From NCBI RefSeq assembly GCF_028769735.1, contig NC_088177.1, positions 27,126,099-27,190,098 on the forward strand: a stretch of 64,000 nt of DNA. Reading direction: 5' to 3'. How positions within the stretch are numbered: position 1 is the stretch's first letter; each line of letters starts with the position of its first letter. Shown one piece after another: positions 1 to 60,200 of the stretch. This DNA comes from Zonotrichia leucophrys gambelii (Eukaryota; Chordata; Aves; Passeriformes; Passerellidae). The notes under the pieces are model-generated. The model ran no database searches. It had not been told where the DNA came from and saw only the letters and a list, made by a program, of their open reading frames with translations. The position numbers were made by a program, and so were the translations under genes.

Positions 1-149
1 AAAGCTCTTCACAAAAATGTTGTTTCACAGACATTACAATCATGTATTTGGGCTTCTGCATGAAATCTATACTTTTCTGGGAGACATTGTAAATTTTGTG
101 CTTTGTAAAAGTTTCCAACATCAGAATAAAAACTCCTTTCCATTTGCAG
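1..149 (+). other. SCN1A: SCN1A intron 5, 3' end
   Basis: Non-coding sequence that ends in the acceptor tttgcag before exon 6. The preceding coding exon is not in the window. Confidence 0.8.
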
Positions 150-47120
<46,971 letters not shown>

Positions 47121-48120
47121 GAGCAAATAGTGAGAAAAATCATATATGTGCAAAGTAGTTCATAGCCTGTAAGGATCTTGTGTTTGTGTCAACAGGACTC
47201 CTGAAGGAGGTCTATGCCAAACTGACAATTTTTACAAATATACTGTACATTAAAGGTCAGTGCCTATTAAAAGACAGTGACCCCTTGTCAGTGACTGTGA
47301 CTGTGATAAGAAGAAACAACCTTGACAGGAGGTTACTGTTCTCACTACCAGCTGACACTGCTGAAGAGGAGAGAAAAATGGCTACACAGACTGTAGGGAC
47401 CAGTTAAAGGGGTGTGAAACCAAGTATTTGTGTGTTTAGCATAAAACAATATGGTAACTCTATCCACTGTTTGCATTTCAACTGCCACATACTTCATATT
47501 TTTACAAAATCTGTGTTGGTGGATTCATCTTGTTTTTATTCATATGTTGTTTATTATATGTGACTATTTTTGTAAATGGGGCTTCTGTTGGGGAAGGGAA
47601 TTAAGTACACCTTTACAGGTACAAGGGCCAGGTGTTCTATTATACAACTAATATACACACAGAAATTATTTGCATGAAGGCATGCTGCACTTATAGATCA
47701 TGCATGAAAATAACATTAAGTCACAAAGAACAACAGATTTTTTTAGCACAGTGTTTCTGGAAAGGAATAACAGACTTTGAGGTGCTTAATTAATGTATTC
47801 ATGTTGTTTCATGTTCAAACAAGTCTTAGTATGCCTGTAAAGTCCTCTACAACTCACAAAAATAGTAAATATGGTTTACTTTTTGCACAGACCATTAAGT
47901 TTCAGAAGGTGCAAACTTCTTCCTAGGTCTGGAGTCACAGATTTTGTCTTTGTCAAATGTCTTTCTGCATACGAATACTAAATGAATCTGCCTCAGCCCA
48001 CCAAATTGATCAAAAAGAGCCCTCTATAAAGTTGTTCTGCTTTATCCTGCAGTATTGTTTAGCCATCTTCAGCTCTCAGTAAGGTTGATGTTGTACACGT
48101 TAATGAAAAGCCCTCTGCTA

Positions 48121-48128
48121 TGTAAATA
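48121..48128 (+). promoter_or_regulatory. SCN1A: Pumilio response element TGTAAATA
   Basis: A perfect match to UGUANAUA in the 3' UTR. An 8-nt motif can arise by chance in AT-rich sequence. Confidence 0.4.
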
Positions 48129-48590
48129 ATTTTTAACCTGTGGTGCATGTTTGAGCAAACAGATAATGACTTTAGCACATTTATTGCATCAAATATGTAC
48201 CACAATAAGTGTAGTGTGCAAGCATTCAACAGGTAAAATAATGTATTATCTACCATTATAGATAGTTTGGATGCAATCAGTGCATGTTTATATTGCCTAT
48301 GCTGCTATTCCTTTGACTGTCCAGGATTCTGAAACATGGGAAGCCATACATCAGAGCTAAATGAAATAAGCTACTCAAAAAGACCTCATTCCTCCATACC
48401 ATTGAGCAATATTTTGCAGCTGTTTAGGAGCTTATTTGTTTTACATTTCTGAATTTTCAGTGAAAGGCATATAGTGTATATCCAAACTGTACAGATGTTG
48501 AAAACTACTAAACCTGTTGAAAATAATGTTAGGATTTTATAAGCAAATATAAATACTGTAAAAATCATTTTATTTTATTTTTCAGCATTA

Positions 48591-48598
48591 TGTACATA
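48591..48598 (+). promoter_or_regulatory. SCN1A: Pumilio response element TGTACATA
   Basis: A second perfect match to UGUANAUA, about 600 nt upstream of the poly(A) signal. Confidence 0.4.
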
Positions 48599-49188
48599 AA
48601 ACAAGAACTGAATTTTATCTTCAGGTTAATGTCACAACATTTTTGTTACTTTCAATCCATAGCACTTTTTCACAGAAGAACTCCAGAGAACAAGACATAA
48701 CTAAGTGAATGAATAATTGTAGGATCTTACTTTTTACAGTATTTGCCAACATATAAATAATTTCTGCGAAATAAGTTCATAATTTGCTTCTAAAAAGCTA
48801 AGTTGTTTTTTTATTTTTGCAGATGGGAAAATGGTCTAAACTTCAAATTGAATGTCTAAGCAGTGCCTGCATCATAAGTTTTCAGATACAACCTTTCTTT
48901 CAGAGAATCCTGAATCTTTTCTCATGTTTACTCACAGATTTTTTTTTCATTCATGCTGCACTAGAACAGTTCTAAATATTATCTAGGGTCCACAATATTT
49001 TTTCACAAAGAGAAAGTAGCAAAATTGTATAATCCAATCCATCAGGACATTTTATGTTTCTTACACAGGAAAATTAAATATAGATTACTTTTATTAAAAT
49101 TATTGGCTAAATCTGTATTAGTGAACTGCATGCAGGAAAATGCTATTACCCTAACTGATGCTAAAGAACATTAAAAATGCGTCAAAAT

Positions 49189-49194
49189 AATAAA
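49189..49194 (+). terminator. SCN1A: SCN1A poly(A) signal AATAAA
   Basis: The canonical hexamer is followed by a T/GT-rich downstream element (ttttattgtacgttccttttgtgtttattg). It is the only canonical AATAAA I found after the stop codon in this stretch. Confidence 0.75.
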
Positions 49195-49215
49195 GATTAC
49201 ATTTTTTATTGTACG

Positions 49216-50939
49216 TTCCTTTTGTGTTTATTGTCTGATATTAACATAAAGAAGGGGAGGCTTTTAAACCGCAGAATGAGAGGATACTGAAAACCTCTAC
49301 AGCAGCTATACTGTTCTTCCATGTAAGAAAATCCTTGGGATTTGCTTGTTAGTCACGAATTACGAATTTCTTACTTTGTTAGTCACTAATTAGGAGTTTA
49401 TTACTTGAAGTGTGTTAGACAGTGAGCACGATGCTCCTGCATGTATCAGTAGCACTGCCCTGAGTGAGTCCATGCAGCAGCTCCATGCCGTGGGTGCACA
49501 GCCACCCGCACCAGAGCTGCCCTCTGTGTCCCAGGAGGCTCTGAGCACTCACAGGAATGAGAACTGAGCGTTCAAGAGTTTACAAAGACAAAATGAGGAC
49601 AGAAATAGGACTAGATCCACGACATTCCCCAGCTTGGGTTGAGAGCCAGTGTATTCTTGCTGGGTGCTGTTCACAAACAGGCTACAGAGCATCTCACATG
49701 TGAGTGCATTTCTGAAAAAGATGAAATGGTGAAATGGTGTTGGAATGAATACATCATTGGTCTTTTCCTCAGGAATTTTAAAAATCACTCTGGAAGCACC
49801 CTATTCCTAGAAGCTACCAGATACCAACAGGGGAAAACCAAATGCATCTGGGAAGCGGGCCTGTTCCTTATTCTTTATCAATTGCTTCAGTGAATTTCTC
49901 AAAATATTAATTTTCCATGTTTACATAATTTTATATTGCATTTCCCTACAACTTACAATGAAAACAATCACAGATGAATACTGAACTTCACATGAAACCA
50001 GTTGATGAGCAGCTGTAGTCTGTATAATTGCTTAGTGGCTAATGCAGAAATAAAATTTCATAGCATTTTCCCTGAAATTCATCAAAAATTTTTCAAGAGA
50101 GGGAAATTTTTCTCTGTAAAATTGTTGTGAAATACATTATGAAAAAAGAGGTCTACAGCTTTGATTCAAAATACCTAAGTATCAAAATGAAAAGATAAGT
50201 ATTTTCAGATTAATATGTGGACAGGATATGTCTTAAATGGTTACCTTAAAAAGTATGTAAAAACTCCCAATTTGTTTCTCATACCTCTAATAGATTTTAT
50301 ACATTACAGAATCCTAAATGGTGCTTCAAAACAAAACAAGCAGAGCTTAAACACAGCAGGAAAAACAGAGGATTGTCTTGGCCAACAAGGAAAGCTAAGA
50401 ATGCTCATTGCATAGTGCTTCTTTGGCACCTTCCTGATGGAATGACAGTTTGTGATATCTTCCTGATAGGATGAGAACTTGTGACAAAGGAACTGCACGT
50501 GTGATGGACTTGCTAGGAAAGGTTACTGTGAGCACCCTCTGCCAGAAGAGCCAAGGCAAGCCTCTCCTACAAACTCCGCACAGGTTGGGTTCCGCTCCTT
50601 GTCCCTGGGGGCATCACTGCCGGCCTTCCTGGTGGACAGACTGCGCTCCCATTCCAAAGGAATGCTCTTTAGCAACCTCTCTTTCTGGTGTCCAGAAATT
50701 ATGGCTGAGGGTGTTTCACTTCCAGAGAAAAACCCTAATTTTAGTAGTTTTGCAAGTCTAATTCTCCAGGAGGAATGAAACGTGGAGTGGGTGTTTCTCT
50801 CTCTGATTTCACCTTATCGCTATTGTATTTCTAAGAGAAGTGCTACGTAACTTGAAGTGCTCAGTTACACTATGAAACGTATGGAACGTGAGCCGTTTAC
50901 TCGTACGTTCAGCCTCGAAAAGCAAGGACACAAACACAT
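49216..50939. other. Intergenic region between SCN1A and TTC21B
   Basis: About 1.7 kb of AT-rich sequence with a 30-bp imperfect tandem duplication at 49346-49405 and a short G+C-richer piece near 49430-49560. ORFs are short and unsupported. It lies just upstream of the TTC21B promoter. Confidence 0.75.
49346..49405. repeat. Imperfect 30-bp tandem duplication
   Basis: Two 30-nt units, each starting ttgttagtcac, with several substitutions between them. Confidence 0.6.
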
Positions 50940-51135
50940 TCCCAAAGCGCCCGTTCGGCATCCCGGCTGCGAGCGCTCCCGAGGCACGGCCGCCTGCCCG
51001 CCGCCAGGGGGCGCCGAGGCGCCGGCAGCCTCCCTCCCGCCCGCTGGCGCTGGCTCGGGCTCGGCCCGCGGCTCCCGCCCGCCGCCTTCCAGGAGTTTCT
51101 CTTCCCGTGTCTCTCCCGCCTCCTTCCCACCCAAG

Positions 51136-51140
51136 CCAAT
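51136..51140 (+). promoter_or_regulatory. TTC21B: CCAAT box
   Basis: CCAAT within aagccaatggc, 59 nt upstream of the start codon, in the CpG island. It is an NF-Y-type site by sequence; it could equally lie within the 5' UTR. Confidence 0.45.
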
Positions 51141-51198
51141 GGCAGGGCGCCGCCCTCACCCTTCCGGAGCCCCCCCGCAGTGGCGTCGGGTAGCGACG

Positions 51199-51219
51199 AT
51201 GGACGCCGAGGTGCAGCAG
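51199..51219 (+). CDS. TTC21B: TTC21B coding exon 1
   Basis: Start codon in gacgATGg, then MDAEVQQ and the donor gtgggc. Human starts MDSQELK, with the same seven codons before the splice. The 5' UTR upstream is G+C-rich and without a clear boundary. Confidence 0.88.
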
Positions 51220-54200
51220 GTGGGCGCCACCGCCGTCCCGGCCCGGCGGAGGGAGCGGCTGGAAGGAGGGAGGGATGGGAGCGGCCGGGGGTGCCGGGCG
51301 GGACTGCGGGCGGCCGGGACGGGGCGGTGGGCGCGGTGTGCCCGGGGCCGTCCCGGGGCGAAGCGTTGCCACCGGTGACCCGCGGCCGCTTCCCCGCAGG
51401 CGCTGCTCAATTACTACTGCCAGGAGGGGCTGTTCCAGCACGCCCGGGCCGCGGCGGACGAGGCGCTGGCACGGCTGGGCGCGGAGCCCGTGCTGCTCTT
51501 CTACCGGGCCTACGGCGCGCTGAGGGCAGGTAAGGGGCCGGGCCGCGCCTCCCGCAACGCTGGGCTTCCCAAAGCATCCCAGAGCTCAGCCCTTAGGCCG
51601 CTGGGCGGGGAAAAGCGGTGTTGGGTAGTCTGGATGTGTGCCGTGTTGAGTGAATTGCCCGTGTGTTAGCATCTGCCACCGCTCCTCCGCAGTGTGAATG
51701 AAAGCGATCTAGACAACATCGTACCAGAGTGAGAAATAAGTATTTTTCTTTTTCATGGTTTCATGACCATGGGTTCCTTGGAGGGTATTTGAGCCCTGCC
51801 CAAACTCATATTGATCGGAAACTCACTAGTGTCTCCCAGCTAACAGTTCCCTTCAAAGCAGCTGTGTTAGTTTTGTTGATCCTCTGTCCCAGGGAAACTG
51901 ACAGCTAATACCTAGTGGGGGGAACTTTGAGTAAATTACTGAGTAAATTATACTGTTCTGAGAAGTTTATTTAGCAACATGTATATTCCAAGGATGTCAT
52001 AAATATTAACAAGTAACCGAACATGGGGAGGGCTGAGACAAGTCTAGGAAGGTGTGCTGGTTTTGAGGGAGTGTGTCTGTTCCCAAACTCTCAGATGTTT
52101 TTATGTAAGAATCCTGTCATTTTTCAAGATACCGGCTATTTTGCTAGTATTAAAATAGTCACACAAATAAGGTACAAATACTGGTTATATAAAGAAACAA
52201 GAGCAAAAAGAGCTGCTCAATGCCCTGTATAAAACAAGAAATATGATTTTCATCTTTCTGACAGTTGGCAGAATTAGCACAGAATTAGTTGGCATAATTC
52301 AAATTCTTTGCATTGAGATGCTGTTTTCTTTCCTGTGTCTGTTTGAAAGACTTGCACAAACAAGTGAAATTGGGTGTATGCACAACGAACAAAAGCACGG
52401 AAGAAAAAAATAGAAGTGAAAATTTAAGTCAGATTGATGTTTGATGATTATATTCTTTGTCTTGAAAAGTGTGATAGCTTATTCTGTGCTTTTTTTTAAC
52501 TAGGTGATGTCCAAGAAAGTATTCGACAGCTGGAGTCTATTAAAAACAAACCAGAGGTGTCACTTTGTACAATGATGGCTCTGATTTATGCCCATAAAAA
52601 GAGCCCTAATCCAGGTATGCCTATTAAGACATTCTGGTTCATGTTTTACACAGCTCTGTGTGAAGGCCTGAGGGTTGCAGACTAATTCTGCCTAAGTTAA
52701 AAAGGTTTACTCTGGCTTTGCATTTGATGTAGGATCTATTACTGAATTGAGTGATGCTTACCAAGATTGTAGACAAAAATAATACCAAACCTCTAAACTC
52801 TAAAGCATAAGAGTGAATGTTAAAACACAGCCACACCCACACACATAATCTGATTTATCCACTGTGATGAAGAATCTTTGAAGGAAAAAAAAAATTGAAT
52901 CAAGCTTCTTGTGGTTGTTGTTCACTCATGTCTGATATTTGTACTTTTGAGTAGAAATGCAGCTTGAAAAGTCTTTAAAGCCATACCATTTCTATCTTTT
53001 AAGTTATCCTGACCATACAAATGTAAAAAATAATTATGCAAATTTTTGTATTCCTTTCTCCAGGCTAAAAGCTGGAATTATTTTGTTAGGAATTACGTTC
53101 TCAAAATAGGAGTTGGTTTATCAGGTACATTGAGTGGTTGTTAAACTATTGCTGCAGTATCTTTCTCACTATGGAGATTTATAGTTGCTGCTGACAGTTT
53201 GTTAAACAATTTAATGTGAAACAGCTCTGACTAAGGCATTACTCTTATTCAAGTCCCTGAGGATTAATATTGCCGGACAGCAAAATTATTGTGGATCTCA
53301 AAACTGTGAGAGTGAGAGCCTTTCCCTCATTCATTAGGTGTGTCACTGTTGTCACAGCAGCAGATCAGGTTGGCCGGGCAGCTTCTGCCTTTCCCAGTGC
53401 CTGGCTGGGTGTGATCCCCTGGGTGTCCTGTAGGTGCTGTGTGATGGCACTCAGTAACCTGACCCATGGCCTTCCCTGACACCAGGGTCAGGTTCACAGG
53501 CCTGTAGTTTCCCAGATCTTCCTTCCTGCCCTTCTGGAGGACATCAGGCTGGCTAACCACCAGTCATCTGGGACTTCCCCATTTCTGGGACTCCGCATCA
53601 GCCCTGGTGTTGGGAACTCTTCTGCCTTTTCCATCTGCACCTGCTAAATATTACTGATTGGGTGGGGCTGTCTGCATGTTTATCAATGTACAGTACAGAA
53701 ACAGTGTTTGCTCTGGAAGCCCTTGGCTTGCATGCTCTTCTATAATATTTGAGAGGCTGTCCACAAGAGCTGTGAACAAAACCTTTTCAGATCGAGACGC
53801 GATTGTGGAGCTGGACGCACGGCTGAAGGAGCAGCGCAAGGCAGCGGGACAGCAGGCTCTGTACTATGCTGGCTTGTTCCTGTGGCACCTTGGTCGTGAG
53901 GACAAGGCCCGGGAATACGTCGATAGAATGATCAGAGTTTCCGGTGGTGGTAAAGAGGTAACTGGTTCTTACCTTTCTGTAATGTAAATGTGTATTAGAA
54001 CAATGCATTCTCTGAAGCTAGACTTGTGGCATTAATGCTGTTTGGAGGTTATCCTGAACTATTTTTTGTGTTCTAGTACTTTCCTTCTTAACTGTCGTAA
54101 ATTCATTTGACACAGCTGAGTAAATTCCCATGAAATTTTTTGTTAACTAATATTAATTTTCAGTTAGTAAATGATAATGGCTTAATAAATGAAAATAAAT

Positions 54201-57200
54201 CAGTAAATGGAAATAATATGCATTTAAACCAGTATTGCTACTTGCTACCAAGCCTCATAATTCCTAGCAAAAAAGTAAGCATGGTAGTCTCACTAGAGGG
54301 AGACATCTGGATCTGAAGGCTCAAAAATACCCAGAGGATTGGGGATATAAATTGTTAGCTGTTGTTAAAGCAAAATTTGCCTAGGGTTTCACTGAAATAA
54401 GTGGTATATATAGCATTGTCTTTGGCACTTATATACAGACATTACAATTCATTAAAATCTTAAATCTCCAAAGAGGTTTCTGAAAACCTACTGTGTTATT
54501 TTTTTTAAAGGAGGTGTCAGCTTCAGTTCAAGGAGAGAAACATAAAAAATGTGGCTTATTTTTTGTAGTTAAAGATCTTTGAGACAGAGTTGTCAACATT
54601 GAATACATTATTTTACAGTAATATCAAACAAAAATGTTCTGTATGGTTCAGTACATTGTTCAATTTGTAATTTTTAGTTTTATGTTTGATCTATTACAAG
54701 AGTTAGAAATCTGTAACTATTCTTCTAAATATTAGTTTCTGAAAGTATTAATTAACTAATGGCTTAGCTTTCAGACTAACAGTGATTAATAATTTAAATT
54801 GGTAGTTATTTTAAATAAGAACTAATTTATTGGCTGATTTAAATAAGAACTAATTTATTGGCTAATTTATACTAATGTAGAAATAACTTATATTAATGAA
54901 GAAATAATTATGGGTGTCACAAAGCAATAATAATGGTACTTCCTAAAAAGACTAAGATAGGTCATTTTGGTAAAATAGCAATATTTATGACTTTGCTTAT
55001 TGAAACAATAGTAGTTTGATTTTGTTTGCTTGTTTTTATTCTTAGTAAGTATTGTTTGGGTATGTTGCTTAGTGTGAAATATTTCCAGCTAAAGTATTTA
55101 AACATATTCAAAATAATCAATTTATTTTTTTACAGACAAATGCATAGAAAAGAATAAGTACAGTAGTATTTAAATATATAGAATTTTTTTTAGAAGTTTG
55201 CTTATGATTAGCTCTGTTTCTAATTTGGTAGTATGAAATTATGTTTAAATGTTTACATGTGATTTTTTGGGAGGTGGTTCAGAGTCTTTAAACTTGGTGA
55301 AATATGATTTGTTTAGTATGCACTTATTTTGATAAGATAGTTTATGTATTCCTTGTATGGAAGTACAACACCTGACTTTCTTTAAAAACATGCTGGAGTA
55401 TATAAAGTTCAGCCAATCTCCGTTGCATAACAAAATCATGACCCTGATTGTTAACAATTACAAAATATGGCTCTTCTACTAACCTTTGACTTTTAAATAT
55501 ACTTCAAAATAGATTTTATTTACTAAAGTTACAATTAATGTTTGGAACACATAAGAGAAATAAATTTCATTCATTATAAGTAGTAAGTTCTGCAGCGAAA
55601 AGACACATTTTGGCTTTTAATTGTTTAGGTGTTCTTTCTAAGAATACTTTTGAAGATTTGAAAAATGTCAAGACTTTTGCCTTGCACATAAAAGAATTTC
55701 TTTTAAATCAGAAAGTAGAAGAAAAACCTCAAGTTTCTCCTTTTTTGCAGCACTGTTATGTTTCTCAGTGTCTCATATAAACAAAATCTTAAGAAAACAT
55801 TATGCTGAAGTGTTTGCAGAAAATATTCTGTCTAATGTGGTCATGTTTGTGAGGTTTTGTTCTGGCTGCTGAGCGTGTTAGACTTGTTAGGTGCCATTGG
55901 TGTTTTTTTCTAATTCTGTAAGTAAATATACTATTTGGTTAATTTAACTCTGGAATAAATTATCCAAGTGTTAGGTTATGCTAAAGACTGGTTATAATTA
56001 TGCCTCTGAAGCAATTAAAATAGATACTCTAAGTCCTCTATTTAGGTTATTTCTGTTTATTGTATCTAGTGCAATTTTCTATTACCTAGTTAGCAAAGAA
56101 TTCCAATTTGTATTTTGTTAACAGGGGTTAATTTTGAAGGCATGGCTTGATCTCACCTGTGGGAAAGAAACTCACATTAAAAAAGCTCTGAAATACTTTG
56201 ATGAAGCACTGCAGGAAGGCAATGATGTTTTTGCACTGCTTGGTAAAGTAAGTTTACTTCACTCTTTTAACTCTTCCTAAACGTGATCTTAGTCTTGTAG
56301 ATTGGAGAGATGCTGATAAGAGTGGTGCATAATGAGCTGGTCCAAGGAACAGAGATAGAGCTCAGACCCTGTAGGTACTTTCAGGTCCTTTAGACACCAA
56401 TGTGAAAAGAAAGGTGTAGTTAAATTTAGTCAATCTAAATGTGTACTGTTGTTATGGATTTGCTATGCACATGAGAAAACCCTTCTATTTATAGGTATAA
56501 AATGAGTTTCAAGTCACTTGAAAATGTAAAAGTGTGTAGTCCCTTCCTTTTTGCACAGGGACACCTGTGCACATTACAGAATTGCTGTGTGCCAAAAGGC
56601 AATATTTAAACACTGTAGTGTAATTTTTTGAATATTGTCAACACTCTTTTTAAGTTGTCATTAGTCGATTTTGTGTGTTCATTTGTGTTCATGTAATCGT
56701 CAATGATTATATTTCATTAAAGGAGTGGCATGAATTGTTTTCTTTACACATCACAGACATTGTTACTCATTAACATGATGTTTGTTTAGTATTCCAAAGC
56801 TAAATGCAGAAAACATTCTTCAATGAGTATTAGAAGACTGAAGTTCAGGAGAGTGTGCACAGTGGTATTTGGTTAGGTGTGTGTGCTTGGCTGCATGGGG
56901 ACCATTGAATTAAATTAAGAGTATATATCAAATGTAGTTACTTAGTAATTAGGGTTTAGACAGACATGAATCTCTCTAGGGCTTAAAAATTAACTCTAAA
57001 AATCCGTGTTTGCATAATTTCCGTCTTAAAAAGATGAAATAAAACAGCACACATACAGTCACCTTTAATCTGGTGAGTAAATTCAAAGCATCAAAGTAAA
57101 ACGGGGCTTAAATCATAAATTTATTTCTACTTAAATTAATTTAAAACTCTGATTTTTTACTTCTGAAAGATTTGTGTTTGGAATACCCTGTAAATTGCAT

Positions 57201-60200
57201 TGCAGTTAGAAAATTGTCAAATCTGGCAACAACAGCAGTAACCTGCTGAGAGTGGGTTTTTGCATGGTACGTGCCTCAGAGCTTGAATAAGTGTTCATCA
57301 GTGGGTTGTGTTGAATATCCTAAAATTGTGGGATCCTTCATACAAAGATACTTGAAACCTAATGAAGCAGTTTTACTCTTCAGCTACATCTGTCTTTTTC
57401 TTGCTTACAACGACTAGTAAGTTGTCAATATTGCAGTTACCTTTGTTACGGAGCACTTAGCACTCACACCAGGCTTTACACATCATCCTTTGCTATTTGA
57501 TTGTTGCAATATGTCTAATTGTGATGGATAGGTAAAACTATTACATGAGGAAAGACTTTTTTCTAGTTCTTTTTCCTGGTTTCTGTATGAAAGAATTTCT
57601 GAATCTTCTCACCTGTGTGAGTGTGCAGGCTCTTGATATGGCTTCTCTTCCTCCCTTTAGGCGCAATATTTTGAGGTCCGACAGAATTACTCAGGAGCTC
57701 TGGATATTGTGAACCAGATAATTGCAAACTTCCCTAACTTCATTCCTGCTTTCATAAAGAAAATGAAGCTACAGCTTGCCTTGCAGGACTGGGAGCAGAC
57801 AATTGAAACAGCACATAGGTTGAGTATGAAGTAGCACATCACTAAGTTCTCTTCTTGCCATGTTTACACCCAAAGGACACTTTGAAACAAAAGTAGATAG
57901 GTTTCCATTCATTGTTAATGAATCTGCATTAGTTGCATCAGTTTTTTTAAAATAAATTTCCAGTAAATAAAGTTTTATTAGAAACCAGCCTTGCAATTGT
58001 GTGAGGATGCTACATCAATATGTGAATCCATTCTGGATGGAAGAGGATCTTTCTTGAGATAGTCATGAAATAAGAGCTGTGCTTTCAGTTGAGATACAGG
58101 ATCTAAAATCGCTGTAAAATACAAGTTCCTATTCCTGTTTTTGGATAAAATAGATGATTGAGCAAGTGTTTGGTTTGGTTTCTTTACATTCACCTTTTGT
58201 TTGGTTTTAGACTATTGCAGAAAGATCCCCTCAATTTAGAAGCCATAAGAATGGAGGCCCTGCATCATCTGTGCAGGGGAGGAAATATATCTGAGGTGAG
58301 TTTTTTTATTAGCAGAATGGTGAGCACAACATAATGCGTGTGGCATCTAGTCCCTGCCAAGGCTGTCCTCTTCATGTATTCTCCTCATACACTTTGGCTG
58401 GTCCTGTGCTGCACTAATCTGCAGGAGATAGATTCATTCACCTGTTCTCATTTGAGTGGCTACTCTAGGTTATTGCTGGGGTGTTTTCTGGATGCAAAGG
58501 AAAAGATAATTTTTAACCTTCTTCTTTCCAGAGAACAGGTGTCAAGCCAAACAGAAATCTGATCTGGATACCTGACTGAATCATGTTGATTTGAGTCATC
58601 AAAGCGATGTTTTTTGTATAAATGCTCTTTTGATAAATTCATAAGTTGTTGTAAGCCTTTCATTATTTTTAAATATTTTATTAACTGACATAAGGTCTTG
58701 TAGTGATAGATTTTTGCAGACAGGTCATAGTTTTTATACCAGTGTTTTGTTCACAATTTTTTCACAATTATTTTGGGGTTTTTTCAGCTCTAAGCATTCT
58801 ATGCTATTTTTCCTTCTATTTCCAAGATCCATTTTCTTGCACAGGGCTATACACATGTATTTTGTATGTACAGCACTTGTGCCATTTTTCAAGAAGTTTA
58901 AAATAGCTGATCTAAATTTTCACCAAAAATTCATTCTGTATTTTTTCTTGTCATGCAAAACCTGGTTAAATTAGGTGGAAAGATAGCAAAAAATAGTGTT
59001 TTCATTGTGATGTAGGTATTTTCAAGTTGTAGAAGAAAAGGTATTTATGTTGCTTAACACATTTTAGTTATTGCAAAGAACTCAGTCATTAGACTTCTTA
59101 CAATCAAATTTAAGTCTTGTGCACAGTCATGGGAAATACAAAGAAGTAGTAAGAATTGCTGACTCCAGTTGAAGGCATCCAGGAAAGAACCTTGCTGGAC
59201 ATAGTAGAGTGTTAACCAAAGATTTTGGAGTAAAATGTCACATTTTACTATGTCTAGGGATAAATTTCAAGGCCTGTTAGATTTACACATTTCATATTAA
59301 AAAACCCTGAGTACCTCATTATTGTATGTCCAGAAAATCCTCTTAGATGTTTTGAAGAACGTAGGTTAAAATTGTGAGCACTTGGAAGTGCTTTGCTTTT
59401 GAGCATGTGTGTCTGTATCACACTGAAGCCCAAACAGGATTCACAGATCAGATTCCTCAGACTGTCTTGCTTTGTGAGACTCCTCTGTTATATCTGACTT
59501 AGCCCAAGCCTTTCACCTTTTTAGAGCATGGATAAAGGACACATGGTTTGCTTTATTGTCACTTTACTATTCCAAAGTATTTGCATAGGAATTCTCAAGT
59601 CTAACTGAGCCTGAAAACCTCAGAATTTACATTTCAAGATATTAGCGCATAGTAAAAATGTGAGCAGTTTGTTGTGAAAACTGTTTGATTGTCCTAATTT
59701 GTTAATTCTTTCTATTACTTATTATATTATTCCTTTTTCTGCAAGGCTTCAGCAAGACTGGGAGACCTGATTAAAGCACTGGATAGATTAGAACCACGTA
59801 ATTCTGAACTATTCTGTAAAATGGCTTTAGCTTTCAGTAGAACAGTGAGTATGCTTTTTTTTTTTTTCCTTAAGCAGCATACAGCTGTCCATATATCCTG
59901 GTTTTCTTCTATTTTTTTTGTAGGCAGATATTAAATATCTGCTAAAAAGTAGAAAATTGTGGACAATTGAAATAGATTAACTCATGTAGCCTAGGTAACC
60001 ACATTTTTCAAGTCTTATATTCAGCATGAATTACAATGTTTAAGCCATCTCATTCCAAAAATGGTTTTACTCCTTGCTGTTAAGTGAGAAACAGTGAGAA
60101 TACACTCAAATGTTTACCAGCCATCTTCTTACTTTACAAAACTGACAAGGTTAATCATGTAACCTTGAAAATGAAGGTTTCTTTAATCTCTGTATTTATC

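Larger units (their letters stand above)
47121..49215 (+). other. SCN1A: SCN1A 3' UTR (end approximate)
   Basis: About 2.1 kb of AT-rich sequence without long ORFs runs from the stop to the poly(A) signal at 49189. It includes two perfect Pumilio motifs (48121 and 48591). The length is similar to mammalian SCN1A 3' UTRs as I recall them. The cleavage point is inferred. Confidence 0.75.
50940..51620. promoter_or_regulatory. TTC21B: CpG island and promoter region of TTC21B
   Basis: An abrupt, roughly 680-bp G+C-rich stretch dense in CpG in an otherwise AT-rich window. It spans the first two coding exons and upstream sequence. No TATA box is evident, as is typical for a broadly expressed gene. 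The transcription start is not determined. Confidence 0.85.

Noticed and set aside
50809..51441. A 210-codon minus-strand reading frame over the TTC21B promoter and first exons
   Set aside because: It is a product of the CpG island's low stop-codon frequency; composition is proline/arginine/glycine noise and it runs antisense to real exons.
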